A DNA stretch of 64,000 nucleotides from Chelonoidis abingdonii (lineage: Eukaryota > Chordata > Testudines > Testudinidae). Each line of letters starts with the position of its first letter. Positions within the stretch are counted from its first letter, which is position 1. The notes under the pieces are model-generated. The model was not told the DNA's origin. It made no database searches and was given only the letters and a program-made list of their open reading frames with translations. The position numbers and the translations under genes were made by a program. The stretch is taken from positions 60,564,975-60,628,974 of the forward strand of contig NC_133777.1 of the NCBI RefSeq assembly GCF_003597395.2, written 5' to 3'. This document shows positions 1-46,129 of this stretch, piece after piece.

Positions 1-217
1 GCCCAGAGGCCAATAACGTCGATTTTCGTTCACACTAACCGTAATCCGATATGTTAATATCGAATTTAGCGCTACTCCTCTCGTCGGGGAGGAGTACAGA
101 AATCGATTTAAAGAGCCCTTTATATCGATATAAAGGGCGTTGTAGTGTGGACGGGTACAGCATTAAATCGATTTAACGCTCTTTAAATCGATTTAAACGC
201 GTAGTGTAGACCAGGCC
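1..217. mobile_element. PIF/Harbinger-like MITE, one end only
   Basis: The stretch is dense in ATCGATTTAAA-type palindromes and ends in GTAGTGTAGACCAGGCC followed by TTA. This is the terminal-repeat style of the Harbinger MITEs seen again at 60255 and 53110 (GTCTACACTA in the other orientation). The other end would lie before the window. It sits in the RFX7 intron that is already open at position 1. Confidence 0.6.
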
Positions 218-2009
218 TTAGTTCTTACCACTGCCCTATTATAGGAGCTATTTTCCCAGCATGCCCTTTCTGGATACTGGCATGTGCCTCTTAAATTACA
301 AGCAGCTGTAACCCCAAAGTGGCCATTTCACCATACATGGTTGGTTCTTGTATCTCCCTTTCTTCCAGATGAAGAATTGACTTTTTTCAACTCCAGTTAC
401 ATTTTCTGCTTATGTCTCAAGATGTCAAGTTTGTCATGTGCAGAAACTGGGGCCTTTACTGCACAAATTACCCTATTTGCATTTTTTTCTTTCTAAAATC
501 CCATTATAAAAATATAGTGAAGCAGTATGCAGTGGGCAATGTTTAAAGAAGACAGAACTCTACCCTGGGTTGATGGTGGGAGAATCTCTTTTCTTTTTCT
601 TCTTGTGGGGATGGTGTTTTCCCTGTGGCTCCTTCTTGGACCAGCTGCATTTTACACTTACACTTTGCAGTGCCTTTTCAGTTTGCTCCCTGCTCTAAGA
701 GAAAAGGACCCTGCTGTTATTGAAGCACCACCTGCTTAGCCTAAGCCCAGGTAAAGCAGATGTAGTGGTAATCAATTCTCTTTCCTCACGCTTCCACAGT
801 GGTGGGAGACCATGGGGCAGAGAGAATTCAGTGACCCCACAGTCTGTGTTGAAAAATACATGAGACTTGTCCATAGAGAAGGCAATTTAAGTACCACAAC
901 CTTTGTATGAATTGCAGTAAAAGTCACACAGAAGTCATTAAATCAGCAAGTTTCAGGGGTTAGTGTCAGTAAAAATGCCAGATTTTGTGATTTTGCCGCA
1001 GTTTATAAAAGTGGTGAATCTGAATGGATTGTGCCCAACATGTTACTGTTGGCTCTCACAAGTTGTCTCTCCCCCCCCTCACCCCCCACACCCCCCAGTG
1101 TGGGTCTTAGCATGTTTTAGCCGTTTAGGATTAGAAAGCTCTTTGATTCTCTGGTCTCACGTCCCCCACACAAATTTTCGTCTAGCTCTTTATTTCCTCA
1201 GAATATATTTTCTCATTGCTTAGTGGCTCAGTCCTCTCAAGAGACTTTATGTGTTGTTTGTTGTAGCATTCTCAGAATTGTTTGTTTTGTTTTACACAGT
1301 GATTCTGCTAGTTATACACTAATTACAAAGCAAAATAGATATTAACATAATAATTAACTTTACAGTACATCCTCTTTGTAGTTTTTCAGAAGTTTTGACC
1401 TCTTGGCCACCTGACAAGACTCCTCTCAGCCTTGATTGAATTAGGGGACACCCTGCTTTGAAATGAAATTAAAATTCTGATTAGTTGCTTTCTTCCTTGG
1501 TTTCATTCACTCTTAAACTTGCTTTTCTCTTTTAATTGAAAAATGTTAAAAGTGAAGTAACAGTCAAGGAAAGATGAATTAATCACATTCCAGACAGCAT
1601 TGTTGTATGTTAAAAAATAATTGCTCATATTTATCAATGTTGCTTATGCATGAACTAGTTTTACTTTAGCAATAGTCTTCTCAAATTAGTGTTAATACAA
1701 ATGAAGTGTCAATTTTTATATAAACATTATAATTTAAATAACATAAGTTCACCTTATCTTTGGTACTTTCCTGAAGGAAACTATTTGCTCCTTGCTGTGG
1801 GAAGTCTGGTTTATTTGTCTGTGCCTTATGCTTGGATAGGTTACCGAGGTTACCAAAATTGACTTTGCTAGTATTTCAGAGTCCAATTTACTGCACTGGG
1901 ATCACCCAAAGCCCAGTTCCTTCATGATAACACTGCGTCATGCACCTGCTGCTTGGGTGTGCATATGCCTGCTGTGTTTTTGTTTTTCACCACCTTCCTT
2001 GATTTAAAG

Positions 2010-2355
2010 CAGTGGTTCTCAACTCGCAACCCATTCAGCACACAGCCCATGTGACATCCTCAGGGCCATACAAGTACACCGCTACCTCAATATAACGCCA
2101 CCCGATATAACACAAATTTGGATATAACGCGGTAAAGCAGTGCTCTAGGGGGGGCAGGGCTGCGCACTCTGGTGGATCAAAGCAAGTTCAATATAACACG
2201 GTTTCACCTATAACACAGTAAGATTTTTTGGCACCCAAGGACAGCGTTATATCGAGGTAGAGGTGTAGTATATATAGAGTGTGTGGATGCAGCCCACATA
2301 ACACATAGAGACCTGCATATGAGGTCCACAGTGGTAAATAGATTGAGAACCACTG
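2010..2355. mobile_element. hAT-type MITE with 8-bp target duplication
   Basis: The element has terminal inverted repeats CAGTGGTTCTCAA and TTGAGAACCACTG. It is flanked by ATTTAAAG (2002-2009) and ATTTCAAG (2356-2363), a 7/8 matching duplication as expected for hAT insertion. It was later interrupted by the smaller element at 2077-2265. Confidence 0.85.
2077..2265. mobile_element. TA-flanked MITE nested in a hAT MITE
   Basis: The ends CACCGCTACCTCAATATAAC and GTTATATCGAGGTAGAGGTG are near-perfect inverted repeats flanked on both sides by TA, the Tc1/mariner-type target duplication. GATATAACGCGG-like motifs recur inside. It lies wholly inside the hAT MITE at 2010-2355, so it is the younger insertion. 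Confidence 0.8.
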
Positions 2356-2364
2356 ATTTCAAGG

Positions 2365-2455
2365 CTTTGAGTCAGATCCTCAGGTGATAGGAATGGGCAT
2401 AGCTCTGTTGAAGTCAGTGGAGGTACAATGATGTACAGCAGCTGAAGATCTGGCC
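2365..2455. repeat. Short imperfect palindromic interspersed repeat
   Basis: The sequence starts with a CAGATCCTCAG-like arm and ends with a GAAGATCTGG arm around a GTTGAAGTCAGTGGA centre. Similar 'AAGTCAATGG'-centred palindromes occur at 5029, 39550 and 42415 in this window, so this is a dispersed family rather than a local accident. Confidence 0.5.
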
Positions 2456-2814
2456 ATCAATATCAATGTAATCATTCTGTGACAGCCACTTACAAGGAAT
2501 ACAGAAACTTGACTTTCAAAAAAGCCTTCTTTAGGGCTTACTCTGTTTGACAACTGATGCAGTTGTATGGTCAGTCCAACAATCGTGCTTTATTACAGAA
2601 GAGCCATTATCTGATGCTTTGGTCTTAGGGTGTTGAATGTGGCCCTCTAAGACTAGGAAATCATAATGAAAGGTTTCAATTTAAACTTCTTTTCATTACA
2701 GTGTTTTTTGGCTGGGAAAACTGTTTCTGGTTATCAAGGTTAACTTTTTCCTTTACAGTTAAAAAAGGGCAACTATTCCAGTGTTCACTTTTGTTTTAAG
2801 TGGTGATCATAATT

Positions 2815-2940
2815 AATATTTATTATTATTTTGCCTTACCATAATGTCTCTGTGTCCCAGTTATGGACCAGGATCCTGTTGTGCAAACACAGAACAAAAG
2901 GGTAGTCTCTGTCCCAAAGAGCTTGCAGTCTAATGCTTTC
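2815..2940. repeat. Old sauropsid-type interspersed repeat fragment
   Basis: The text around CAGTTATGGACCAGGATCC, CACAGAACAAAAGGGTAGTC and CCCAAAGAGCTTGCAGTCTA is a word order I recognise from an abundant old repeat of turtle and bird genomes. A related piece sits at 34555-34640. Family name not assigned. Confidence 0.45.
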
Positions 2941-3063
2941 ACGTTGCCAAATGTTGCGTGTTGTTTTATTTGGGGTCATTTTGAAAATGTGTGTTTGGTT
3001 CTTTTTACAACTCGTTATGCTGTTCATTTACCATTTGCTTTTTTAAAAAACCTTGTTTTCTAG

Positions 3064-38420
<35,357 letters not shown>

Positions 38421-39549
38421 ATTTGTTTAATAATATGTATGTAGCACACTGTATCTGAAAGACAGACGTATTGTATTTGTCTTAATGGAAGTGCCTCCTG
38501 CAGCAGAAACACTTGCTAAGAATTGTGGCATTTTTAAAAAAAGTTTGCTGTACAAGTCACTTATTCTTCAGCTGGGAATAGGCAGTCTTTTAAATTTTAA
38601 ATAAATTTCTGAAGGCTATTGAAGAGCCAGCATTAGAATTTAAATTTTATAGGGTTCCCACTTAATAGCATTTCTTATTGTAGCAAAAATATATATACAA
38701 AGTGATTGAAAACCAGCATTCACAACTTCAGTAGAGGTGTTTGGAGGGTTTTAAATCCAACTTACTTGTTACTAGAGATTCAGTACTTTGTTTGTATTGC
38801 CTGCTACTTCTGAGGAGATGTTTGATATTGGCCTGTGTTACTCGAGTCAGAAATGTGTGGGACTTGTAGACAAGTAGGCAGTTGATGAGAGAGAGGGGTT
38901 ACAGCTTGATGAAGGGCATACAAGTAGTGTTGTCATTGAGCATTACCCAGAGCTGCAGTTCTGTGGTGAACCATGAGAAATGTCTGTGGCACCATTTACA
39001 TCTATGATGAAGGGCTAAGATAGGAGAAAATAATGGGAACGATCAAGGAAAGAGAAAAATGCACTAAAATTTTATTTTAAATATATATATTTAGTGTTTT
39101 TAGCCATAGATATCTGTGACCTCACCTTAATGTTATTTTAGTTTTCACTTTAAATGTTGGGTTTTAATATGAGGTAAAAATGCATGAAAAAAGATTCTGA
39201 GCACTGAGGCTTAATAAAAGTAGACATATGTATATTAGAAAATGATAGTTACTGTTTTATTATTTATCAGAATTAGAGAAGGTGACATGACATTTTTCTT
39301 TTTTTAGTAGAATGGCTGCATGAGCTTATTAAAGTATTACTGTGTTAAGATTTGTTATTAAACCCATCTGTTCTAACCTAATGGGGGGGAAGAGGAAAGT
39401 GTTTTTCCTCTGTATTTTTCAGTAGGCTGCCCCTTTCTGTGCCTCCTGAAAAGAAAGAAGAGGATAAAAATGTTCTGTTGTTGGCTGATAACTTCTATAG
39501 AGCCATAATGTTACCAGGCACTTTACAAACATGCAAGAAGACACATGAA

Positions 39550-39685
39550 GTCCTTGGGTAAAATTTTCAAAAGTGCTTATGTCCCATTTTCAAAACTGTC
39601 TTAGGTACTAAGGATCCTAAATCTCATTGACAGTCAATAAGATTTAGACTCCTAAGTTATTTAAGAGGTTTAGAAAACTTTAACC
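39550..39685. repeat. Palindromic interspersed repeat in the RFX7 3' UTR
   Basis: GTAAAATTTTCAAAAGTGCT at the left and GGTTTAGAAAACTTTAACCC at the right are imperfect inverted arms around TCATTGACAGTCAATAAGAT, with CCTAAATC/GATTTAGACTCCTAAG inner arms. It is oriented to form a hairpin in the transcript. Confidence 0.65.
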
Positions 39686-42287
39686 CTTGTCATTAAAAGT
39701 AAAAGAAGAATTCAAGTATTGTAAAAATCTCTAATGATGAACAGAGAAAGGTACTTAACCAGCTGAGGCCCTAATGCTACAAAGGGGGTCTGTACAGGCA
39801 AACTGACTCCAATGTGGAGTGTCACTGAGATGCCAGGCAGGCAAATCACTTTGTAGTATTGTTCCTGGAGCTTTGTAAGGGGTTTAGTACTTTCTCCTAT
39901 GGACTGATGACATCAGTAGAACATAAAGCAGAGTGTCGCATTAGAGGTTTGTGAGGTTATCAGCTCATGTTGGAGAGAGGCAGAATGCTTCCATCTAGAT
40001 TTGGCAAACGAGGAAGAGAGGACCAGATTTTCAGCTCTTTAAATGTATTTTGGTAATTTCTTGGTTCTTGAAATGTGTTTTGGTAATTTGTGGCATTTCT
40101 GCTAATGATCTGAAATCTTCAGTATTTGATTTTCACAGCATTCATTTTCACGGTGCTTCTGCACTAGCACTCCAGATGCTAGTACATCCTTGCTTCTCCT
40201 GGTCCCTGGGATAAAAGTACTGAACTTAGGCAGCCCCCAGCACATGAGCTCTTCTGATGAAGGACAAACAGTGGTGCCATGCTGCAGCACCTGATTCCAC
40301 AGGCAGCAGACCATAGAGAGAGTTCATGCCCCTCCTCAGACAGACTCCTTTAGTTTTCTTAAGAGACACTTGCAAATTTTTTCCAGTTTGTGGGGGAGGT
40401 ATTATTATATGGTAAGCTTTGGGTTTGATTATTTCCATGTTCTGTTGATTTCTACCAATAAATACACATTAGAGCCATTTCTCTTTTTAAAAGAAGTTGC
40501 CCAAGGTGGATCTTGAACTGATGTATTTTGAGATGCTCAGTGCCTCGCAGATCTGATCCTGTATCAAGTGCCAGCACCACTGTGCATATGTTAACCCTGC
40601 ACTTCCAGCAGGCCTAACATGGGGGGATGACAAAGGAAGGCATATACATGGGGGAGCATCTGCACCGGTATTATGGTGTTCTGTGTATGTGCGTGACGTT
40701 CTTCCCTTGCCTCTGTGCTGCTAGCACTGCACAATAGCTGAATACAACTAGTCCTTCCAAATTCTTGTTTTAAGAACATTTCTCAGCAAAGCTAAAGTAA
40801 ATTTAAAAACTTTTTCAAAATTATGCAGTCATCACCGAAGGTTTTTAAAATGTGTTAAAAAACACTTTTAAATCAAACGCTACATGGGGGCCTAGCAGAA
40901 AGTTTTCCTTTCACTTAATTAGCAGGCAAATAGGAATACTATTTAATCAGTGGATTTAAGGCAAATGGGTGTTTAATTCAATAAGGATTCATTAAATTAC
41001 CAGGCATAAGGGTAAAACATTTTCACATCAACAAATGGTGCTAGGCTAGCTCACAGCTTTGTACATTGGTATGTATTAGTTTATTGGTGTTTGTGTGTTT
41101 GCTGTTAAAATTAATAATCTGTTAGATCCCTGTTCTTAGTGCTAGTTACTTCTTTACTGTACATTGAGACAGAGCACTACTGCACACCAAAGTACGCAAT
41201 ACCCAAAGGAAAACTCTGTGATTCTAACTAATGGAAGCCTGTCTGTGTCAGATACTCCAAAAATAATAATTTGAGACAGTTCTGACCCCTTGTTTACATT
41301 ACTGGCTTCCTACTAACATGAGAAAATAATGAGATTATTTTGATAGCATATTTTGCTAAAGTATAAAGACTAGTGAATTTGTACCCCATGTACAGTATTG
41401 CAGCAAACACTTTAAATTTGGTTGGTTAGTCCAGCAAACTTTCTGGGGTTCATATTATTGCACTAAATTTCTGTTGAACCTGTGGCAGGCACGTTCCTTA
41501 GGATAAATGCAACCAATACGGCCCACAGATAAAAACTTTAATGTGTTTCATTATTAAAAGGCAAAATGTCATAAAAATGACAGATGAAGTTGTCTTATGT
41601 AGCAATGTGCATTGATCTCAATGAGATATTTCTATTTCTTATTCTCTTACGTGAGAATATTACAGCAGGAAGAAATTAAGTTTAGTTTGCTTCACCATGT
41701 TAATACATGATCACAAGACGTGCATGAGTGTTATTGACTTATCTTGTACAGTACTAGGTATATTCCTGTAACCACTTTATTTTTTTTATTCTTTTGCTGT
41801 ATTGAAACTGGTTCCGTGTTAACCAGGCAAGCACAGTTATTCACAAGTAATTTACTTTTTTATGTTAACTAATTTAGCTTAGTTATTGTTGAATATGTTC
41901 CTTTCTTGGATTATTTTTTATTGTTCTGGTGTTGAAAAACATTTTTGTACCATTTTATCATGATAAGAATTCATGAAGTAAAGAATTTGCAAATAACTGC
42001 AATAAGCACTGACTTCTGAACTGAAAAGAAGGAAAGCATTTCTTGTGCAGTGCATCTGAGGTTCATATAATAGTCTTGTACTATACTGTGCTTTCTTTAC
42101 TGCACCATAAGGAAAGAAATATCCCTGTTCTACATTTTCATTTAGTGCAGGAAATCCGATTCCCCGCCCCCAGTGTTTTGTTGTCTGTTGTACTGCTGAA
42201 ACTACAGTAGTTGAATATTGCAGTAGCATTTCAGTTATTTTTTTTATTGAAAGTGCTCAAAATTGTTTTTTAAATGTTTTCAAAAAC

Positions 42288-42293
42288 AATAAA
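42288..42293 (+). terminator. RFX7: Probable main poly(A) signal of RFX7
   Basis: Canonical AATAAA, followed within 20-40 nt by a T/G-rich stretch (TGTCTTGTTGAG), the usual downstream element. No other + strand signal between the stop codon and the CR1 LINE at 42.65 kb has as good a context. Confidence 0.65.
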
Positions 42294-42414
42294 AACATTT
42301 TATATTAAACTGTCTTGTTGAGTGTTTTCTTAACAATCATTTGGGAATGTACATTGATGGACCTTTCTGATTTGTATAAAGCAGGTCACTAAAATATCCA
42401 GTCATATCTTAAAG

Positions 42415-42545
42415 CCCTGATTCTGCAAAGATTTATAGTTTACAGTCTTACCTTTTAACACATGAATTGTCCCAGTGAGATCAATGAGACTAGCTCATGT
42501 GCTTAAAATTAAGCATGTGCCTAAATCTTGCAGGATTGGGACCTT
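42415..42545. repeat. Palindromic interspersed repeat
   Basis: AGCCCTGATTCTGCAAAGAT at the left and ATCTTGCAGGATTGGGACCT at the right are inverted arms, with CAGTGAGATCAATGAGACTA at the centre. A related half-copy appears at 47868-47945. Confidence 0.65.
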
Positions 42546-42649
42546 AATTTGAACTATGAGTTCTCTTGAATGTGAGGAATGGCAGGCAGTAAATGTTGCT
42601 GTATTTTTAAAAGACACCGAGGAGATCCAGGCAATTAAAGATTAGGTAA

Positions 42650-43835
42650 ACCTTAATCTGAACATGTCAGTAAAACAGTGAATAAAGGACAGCAATTCAG
42701 TTAGATTTTAAAAGGCCGTTGACAAAATTTCAAAGAGGTTACTAAAGAAACTAAGTAGTCAAGATGTGAGAGATAAAGTACTGTCATGAACTGGAAACTT
42801 GCTAAACCAGAAAACAAAGAGCAGGAATATATGATCAGTTTTCATCATGTCAGAAAGTTAACAATGGAGTGCAATTAGATTATATACTGGGACCAATGTA
42901 GTTCAGTGTATTAATGCTGTGATGGAGGAGGCAAGCAGTGAGATGGTAAAATCTGAAGAGGACAAATCTAGATCATTTTGCTTTAAGATTGTGAGAAATG
43001 TCAGGGACTTGAATAAAATGGGTGAATGGCAACACAAAGAAAGATGAAATTCAATGTTAACAAATGCAAGGTGATGTGCCTATGGAAAAAGACCTTGGCA
43101 TCATTGTGAACAGCTCATTGAAGACCTCTTCTCGATGTACCACAACAGTAAAAAATGCAAATAAAATATTAGGATGTACAAGGAATGAGATGGAGACTAA
43201 TACTGGGAATTATAGTTCCATTCTAGAAATCAGTGGTTTGCACTCATCTGGAATAATGTCTAGGTCTGGTCACTCTGTCTCAGAAAAGATAAAACAGAAG
43301 TGATAGAAAAACATGGAGAGACCGAAAAACATGGGACCTTTGGAGATCAATAAGAAGAGCCATAACAGTAATCGAAATAAGGAATGGTGTAGAGAAGGTA
43401 GAAGGGGAATCTCCTGTTCACCCTTTCTCATAGTGCAAGAACAAGGGGACTTTAAATGAAATTGAAGGAAGGGATTCAAAATTAATAAAAAGAAACATTA
43501 TTTTACAGACTGTGTAACTCATTGCCACATAGTATTGAAGCCAAGAACTTAGCAGGCTTCAAAAAGGAGTTTCACATGTATATAAATAATAAGAATGTTC
43601 AGTATAAACATTAAACAATAGCTTTGGAAAGGCTATAAACCGACAACTTTTGGGGCATAAGCTAACCTCTAACTTGGATTAGTAGGAAGTTTTCCTGGAG
43701 GCAGGTTATCTGTCTCACACCTACCTACAACAGGGCTTCTTCCACTGAACAAGCTAAAGCTGGTCACTTTCAGACAGAATACTGGACTAGCTGAACCCCT
43801 GTTCTGATGCAGCATGGTAATTCCTGTGTTTCTAA
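42650..43835 (+). mobile_element. CR1 LINE, 5'-truncated, with end of ORF2
   Basis: The first two thirds are a decayed reverse-transcriptase ORF end: DLNKMGEW and KDLGIIVNSSLKTSSRCTT (around 43000-43150) match the 'DLGI.V...L..S.QC' block near the C-terminus of CR1 ORF2, followed by NANKILGCTRNEME. The 3' UTR follows (GAGGCAGGTTATCTGTCTCA, GGACTAGCTGAACCCCTGTT). Frameshifts and stops make it inactive. It starts about 340 bp after the RFX7 poly(A) signal. Confidence 0.88.
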
Positions 43836-43839
43836 ATGA

Positions 43840-45910
43840 GAAACATGCTTGACAGGATACTAGAAGTATTAAGGGGATTGGTTTTCAGGGTCTCTCTCCT
43901 CCTCCCCCCATTTAAAATTTTTGCAGGCATGTATATATTTCAAAATACATCTCAAAGAGCTAACTACCATCTTTCATTAGATATCCTACAAGGTAGCGTT
44001 CGCATAATTCACCCAAGACTTGGCTACCATAAATTCCCACCTTAGCATCCTTTCATCCCAGACTTCAGCTCCTGTATTCTAGAGCCATTCCCAACTACTT
44101 TATATTCAGGTTACTTTTGGGGGCTTGTCTTCACTGCAGAGTTAACTTGGTCTCTTACTTGCGTGTTGTCCCTAAATGGCTCCCATCCACACACACAAAC
44201 CTCTGACCTGAATGTGTTTATGCTTTATACCTATGCTAGCTGTCTTGTCCTGGAATCCTGATTACATTTGGGCTGGTAACTGATCCACTTTATACTGTGG
44301 ATGCAGGCTAAACTACTCCAGTGCAGATTGAACTCCAGTGCCTTCCCACAATTCTCCCCATGTGCCCAAAAGGACAAACAAGTTCTCCCACAATTCACTG
44401 GGAAAAAATCATAGAGCAGAGCAGCATAGCTTACAGAAGACTCATGGGTATGTCCCAAACAATTCCCAACACTTCACGTGAATGAGCATAGTACTGCAGT
44501 GTGTCCACTTTCACCTGGGCAAGGCCAACCTTGGTGCTTCCACCTGAATGCTCACTACTCCTGCTCTGATGAGTTAAGAGGAATTCATCTACATCTTCCT
44601 GCAGGGGTCCAATACCCTGCTAACAGACATGGGTAACAGTAGAATCTTGCCACCCTGTCACACATGGTCTAAGAGTTCAACTTGGATAAATGAAATTGAA
44701 CAAAGGAAAATCTGGGATTAATGTTTCTAACAGTAACGTGTAGTAAGTGATGAAATATTCTGAAATCTCCTTCAAGGGACTAAGGAAAAAACAGCACTAA
44801 TCTGAACTGGACTCTTGAAAAAATGTAACCATTGTTTTTGAGTAGTGGTTTAGAGAGGTAAACTGAAACTTGTGCACACTTCAAAGTTACATATACATTG
44901 TTATCTCTGCAAGGTTACTTATGGTTTTATGATGTATTTTGAGTTTGTTAGGGCTCAGTTCTTCCTTGCTTTTCCTATTCAGCTTGTCAGAGATCCAGTT
45001 TTACTTTATCTGTTTTCTGTACTCATGCATGACATAGGTGAAATCAGCACAGACTGAGGATTGATTTAAAATAAGGTGCTAAAGATACTGCAGTCTCATT
45101 CCTGGAGTTACCAGCATTTCAACAACTGCAGTGAACAGCTGGTTTGAAGTGTAACACACTTGTTACTTGCTGGCATTTTGTAATTTTGGTAAAGCTACAG
45201 CATTTTGTTTCTGTGATTAGAATGAATTTGAAGTATAAAAGTTGTTACAGAAGCTTGAGGAAACCTGTTTGTTGAATTATCTTAGAGGAGGGATGTCTTC
45301 TTCCACTCACCTCTACTCTGACATATGTATTTTATATCTTCTAAAATACAAGGGATGAAAAAACACGAAGTGAAAACTGACCTCTGTCCAGATAGCTTAA
45401 TAACTTTCAAATTTACCATTATAAACTCCTTAATACTTATAAATATAAAATTCTATTTTAAATACAAGTAACTCCATTCTGCTATTAATGTCTTCTCTTG
45501 CCTCATTCTCCTTCATCTCAGTGCAGCTTCTGACATTGCAGACTACTCCATCCTCTTGGAACATTTGCATATCTATGCAAGCACTTTCAGTTTCTCTGCA
45601 GTTGTGGTTCCACTCTTACCTATCCCATTGCTCTTTTCAATCCCTGTGCAATGGCTTTTTCTCTGTCTTGTCTGTGGAGTCATTATTCTTGGCCCTTTGA
45701 ACTATTTCTTTTTCTGATACCTTATTTTTTATAAACTACCACTCCTATACGCAACTGCATGTAACTTTTGACCTCTGTCCAGACTTTTTGTGACCAAATA
45801 AACTAATAACTTCATCACACCTTATTTCAGTTAATTGTCTCCCAGCTAAAAGAGCAGCACCCTGAAACACAACTCCATCTCTCCTATCTCTCTCCTTCAC
45901 TCCTTGTATA
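43840..45910. other. Intergenic sequence without a recognised gene
   Basis: Mostly AT-rich. A segment starting GGGGGCTTGTCTTCACTGCA (44110) looks like the left end of a MITE but its right end is not clear. ORFs are short and without familiar motifs. Confidence 0.5.
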
Positions 45911-45914
45911 CAGA

Positions 45915-46125
45915 GTTGTTGTAGCCATGTTGGTCCCAGGATATTAGACAGACAAGTGGATGAGGTAATATCTTTTATTGAACCAATGTCTGTTGGTGAG
46001 AGAGACAAGCTTTTGAGCTGCATGGAGCTCTTCTTCAGGTCTCTGGAACTCAAAAGCTTGTCTGGCTCACCAACAGACATTGGTTCAATAAAAATATTAC
46101 CTCACCCATCTTGTCTTTGTAACGT
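45915..46125. mobile_element. Foldback element with 40-55 bp arms
   Basis: Left arm GAGGTAATATCTTTTATTGA, ACCAATGTCTGTTGGTGAG and later AGCTTTTGAG. Right arm CTCAAAAGCTTGTC, CTCACCAACAGACATTGGTT and CAATAAAAATATTACCTC. The arms enclose only about 30-40 bp. The GTAGCCATGTTGGTCCCAGG word on the left is shared by a repeat common in sauropsid genomes. Confidence 0.8.
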
Positions 46126-46129
46126 TCAT

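Larger units (their letters stand above)
1..3063 (+). other. RFX7: RFX7 intron, 3' portion
   Basis: The window starts inside this intron, which ends in a pyrimidine-rich TTTTCTAG acceptor immediately before the exon at 3064. Besides the repeats listed at 1-217, 2010-2355, 2365-2455 and 2815-2940, the stretch 218-2009 shows no coding signal I can support, only short chance ORFs and a C-rich tract near 1071-1097. Confidence 0.75.
38421..42310 (+). other. RFX7: RFX7 3' untranslated region
   Basis: About 3.9 kb of AT-rich sequence without coding signal follows the stop. The end is inferred from the AATAAA at 42288-42293 with a GT-rich element (TGTCTTGTTGAGTGTTTTCT, 42311-42330) just after it. 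Earlier AATAAA hexamers at 38600 and 39213 could give shorter transcripts. A palindromic repeat at 39550-39685 would be part of the long form. Confidence 0.7.
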
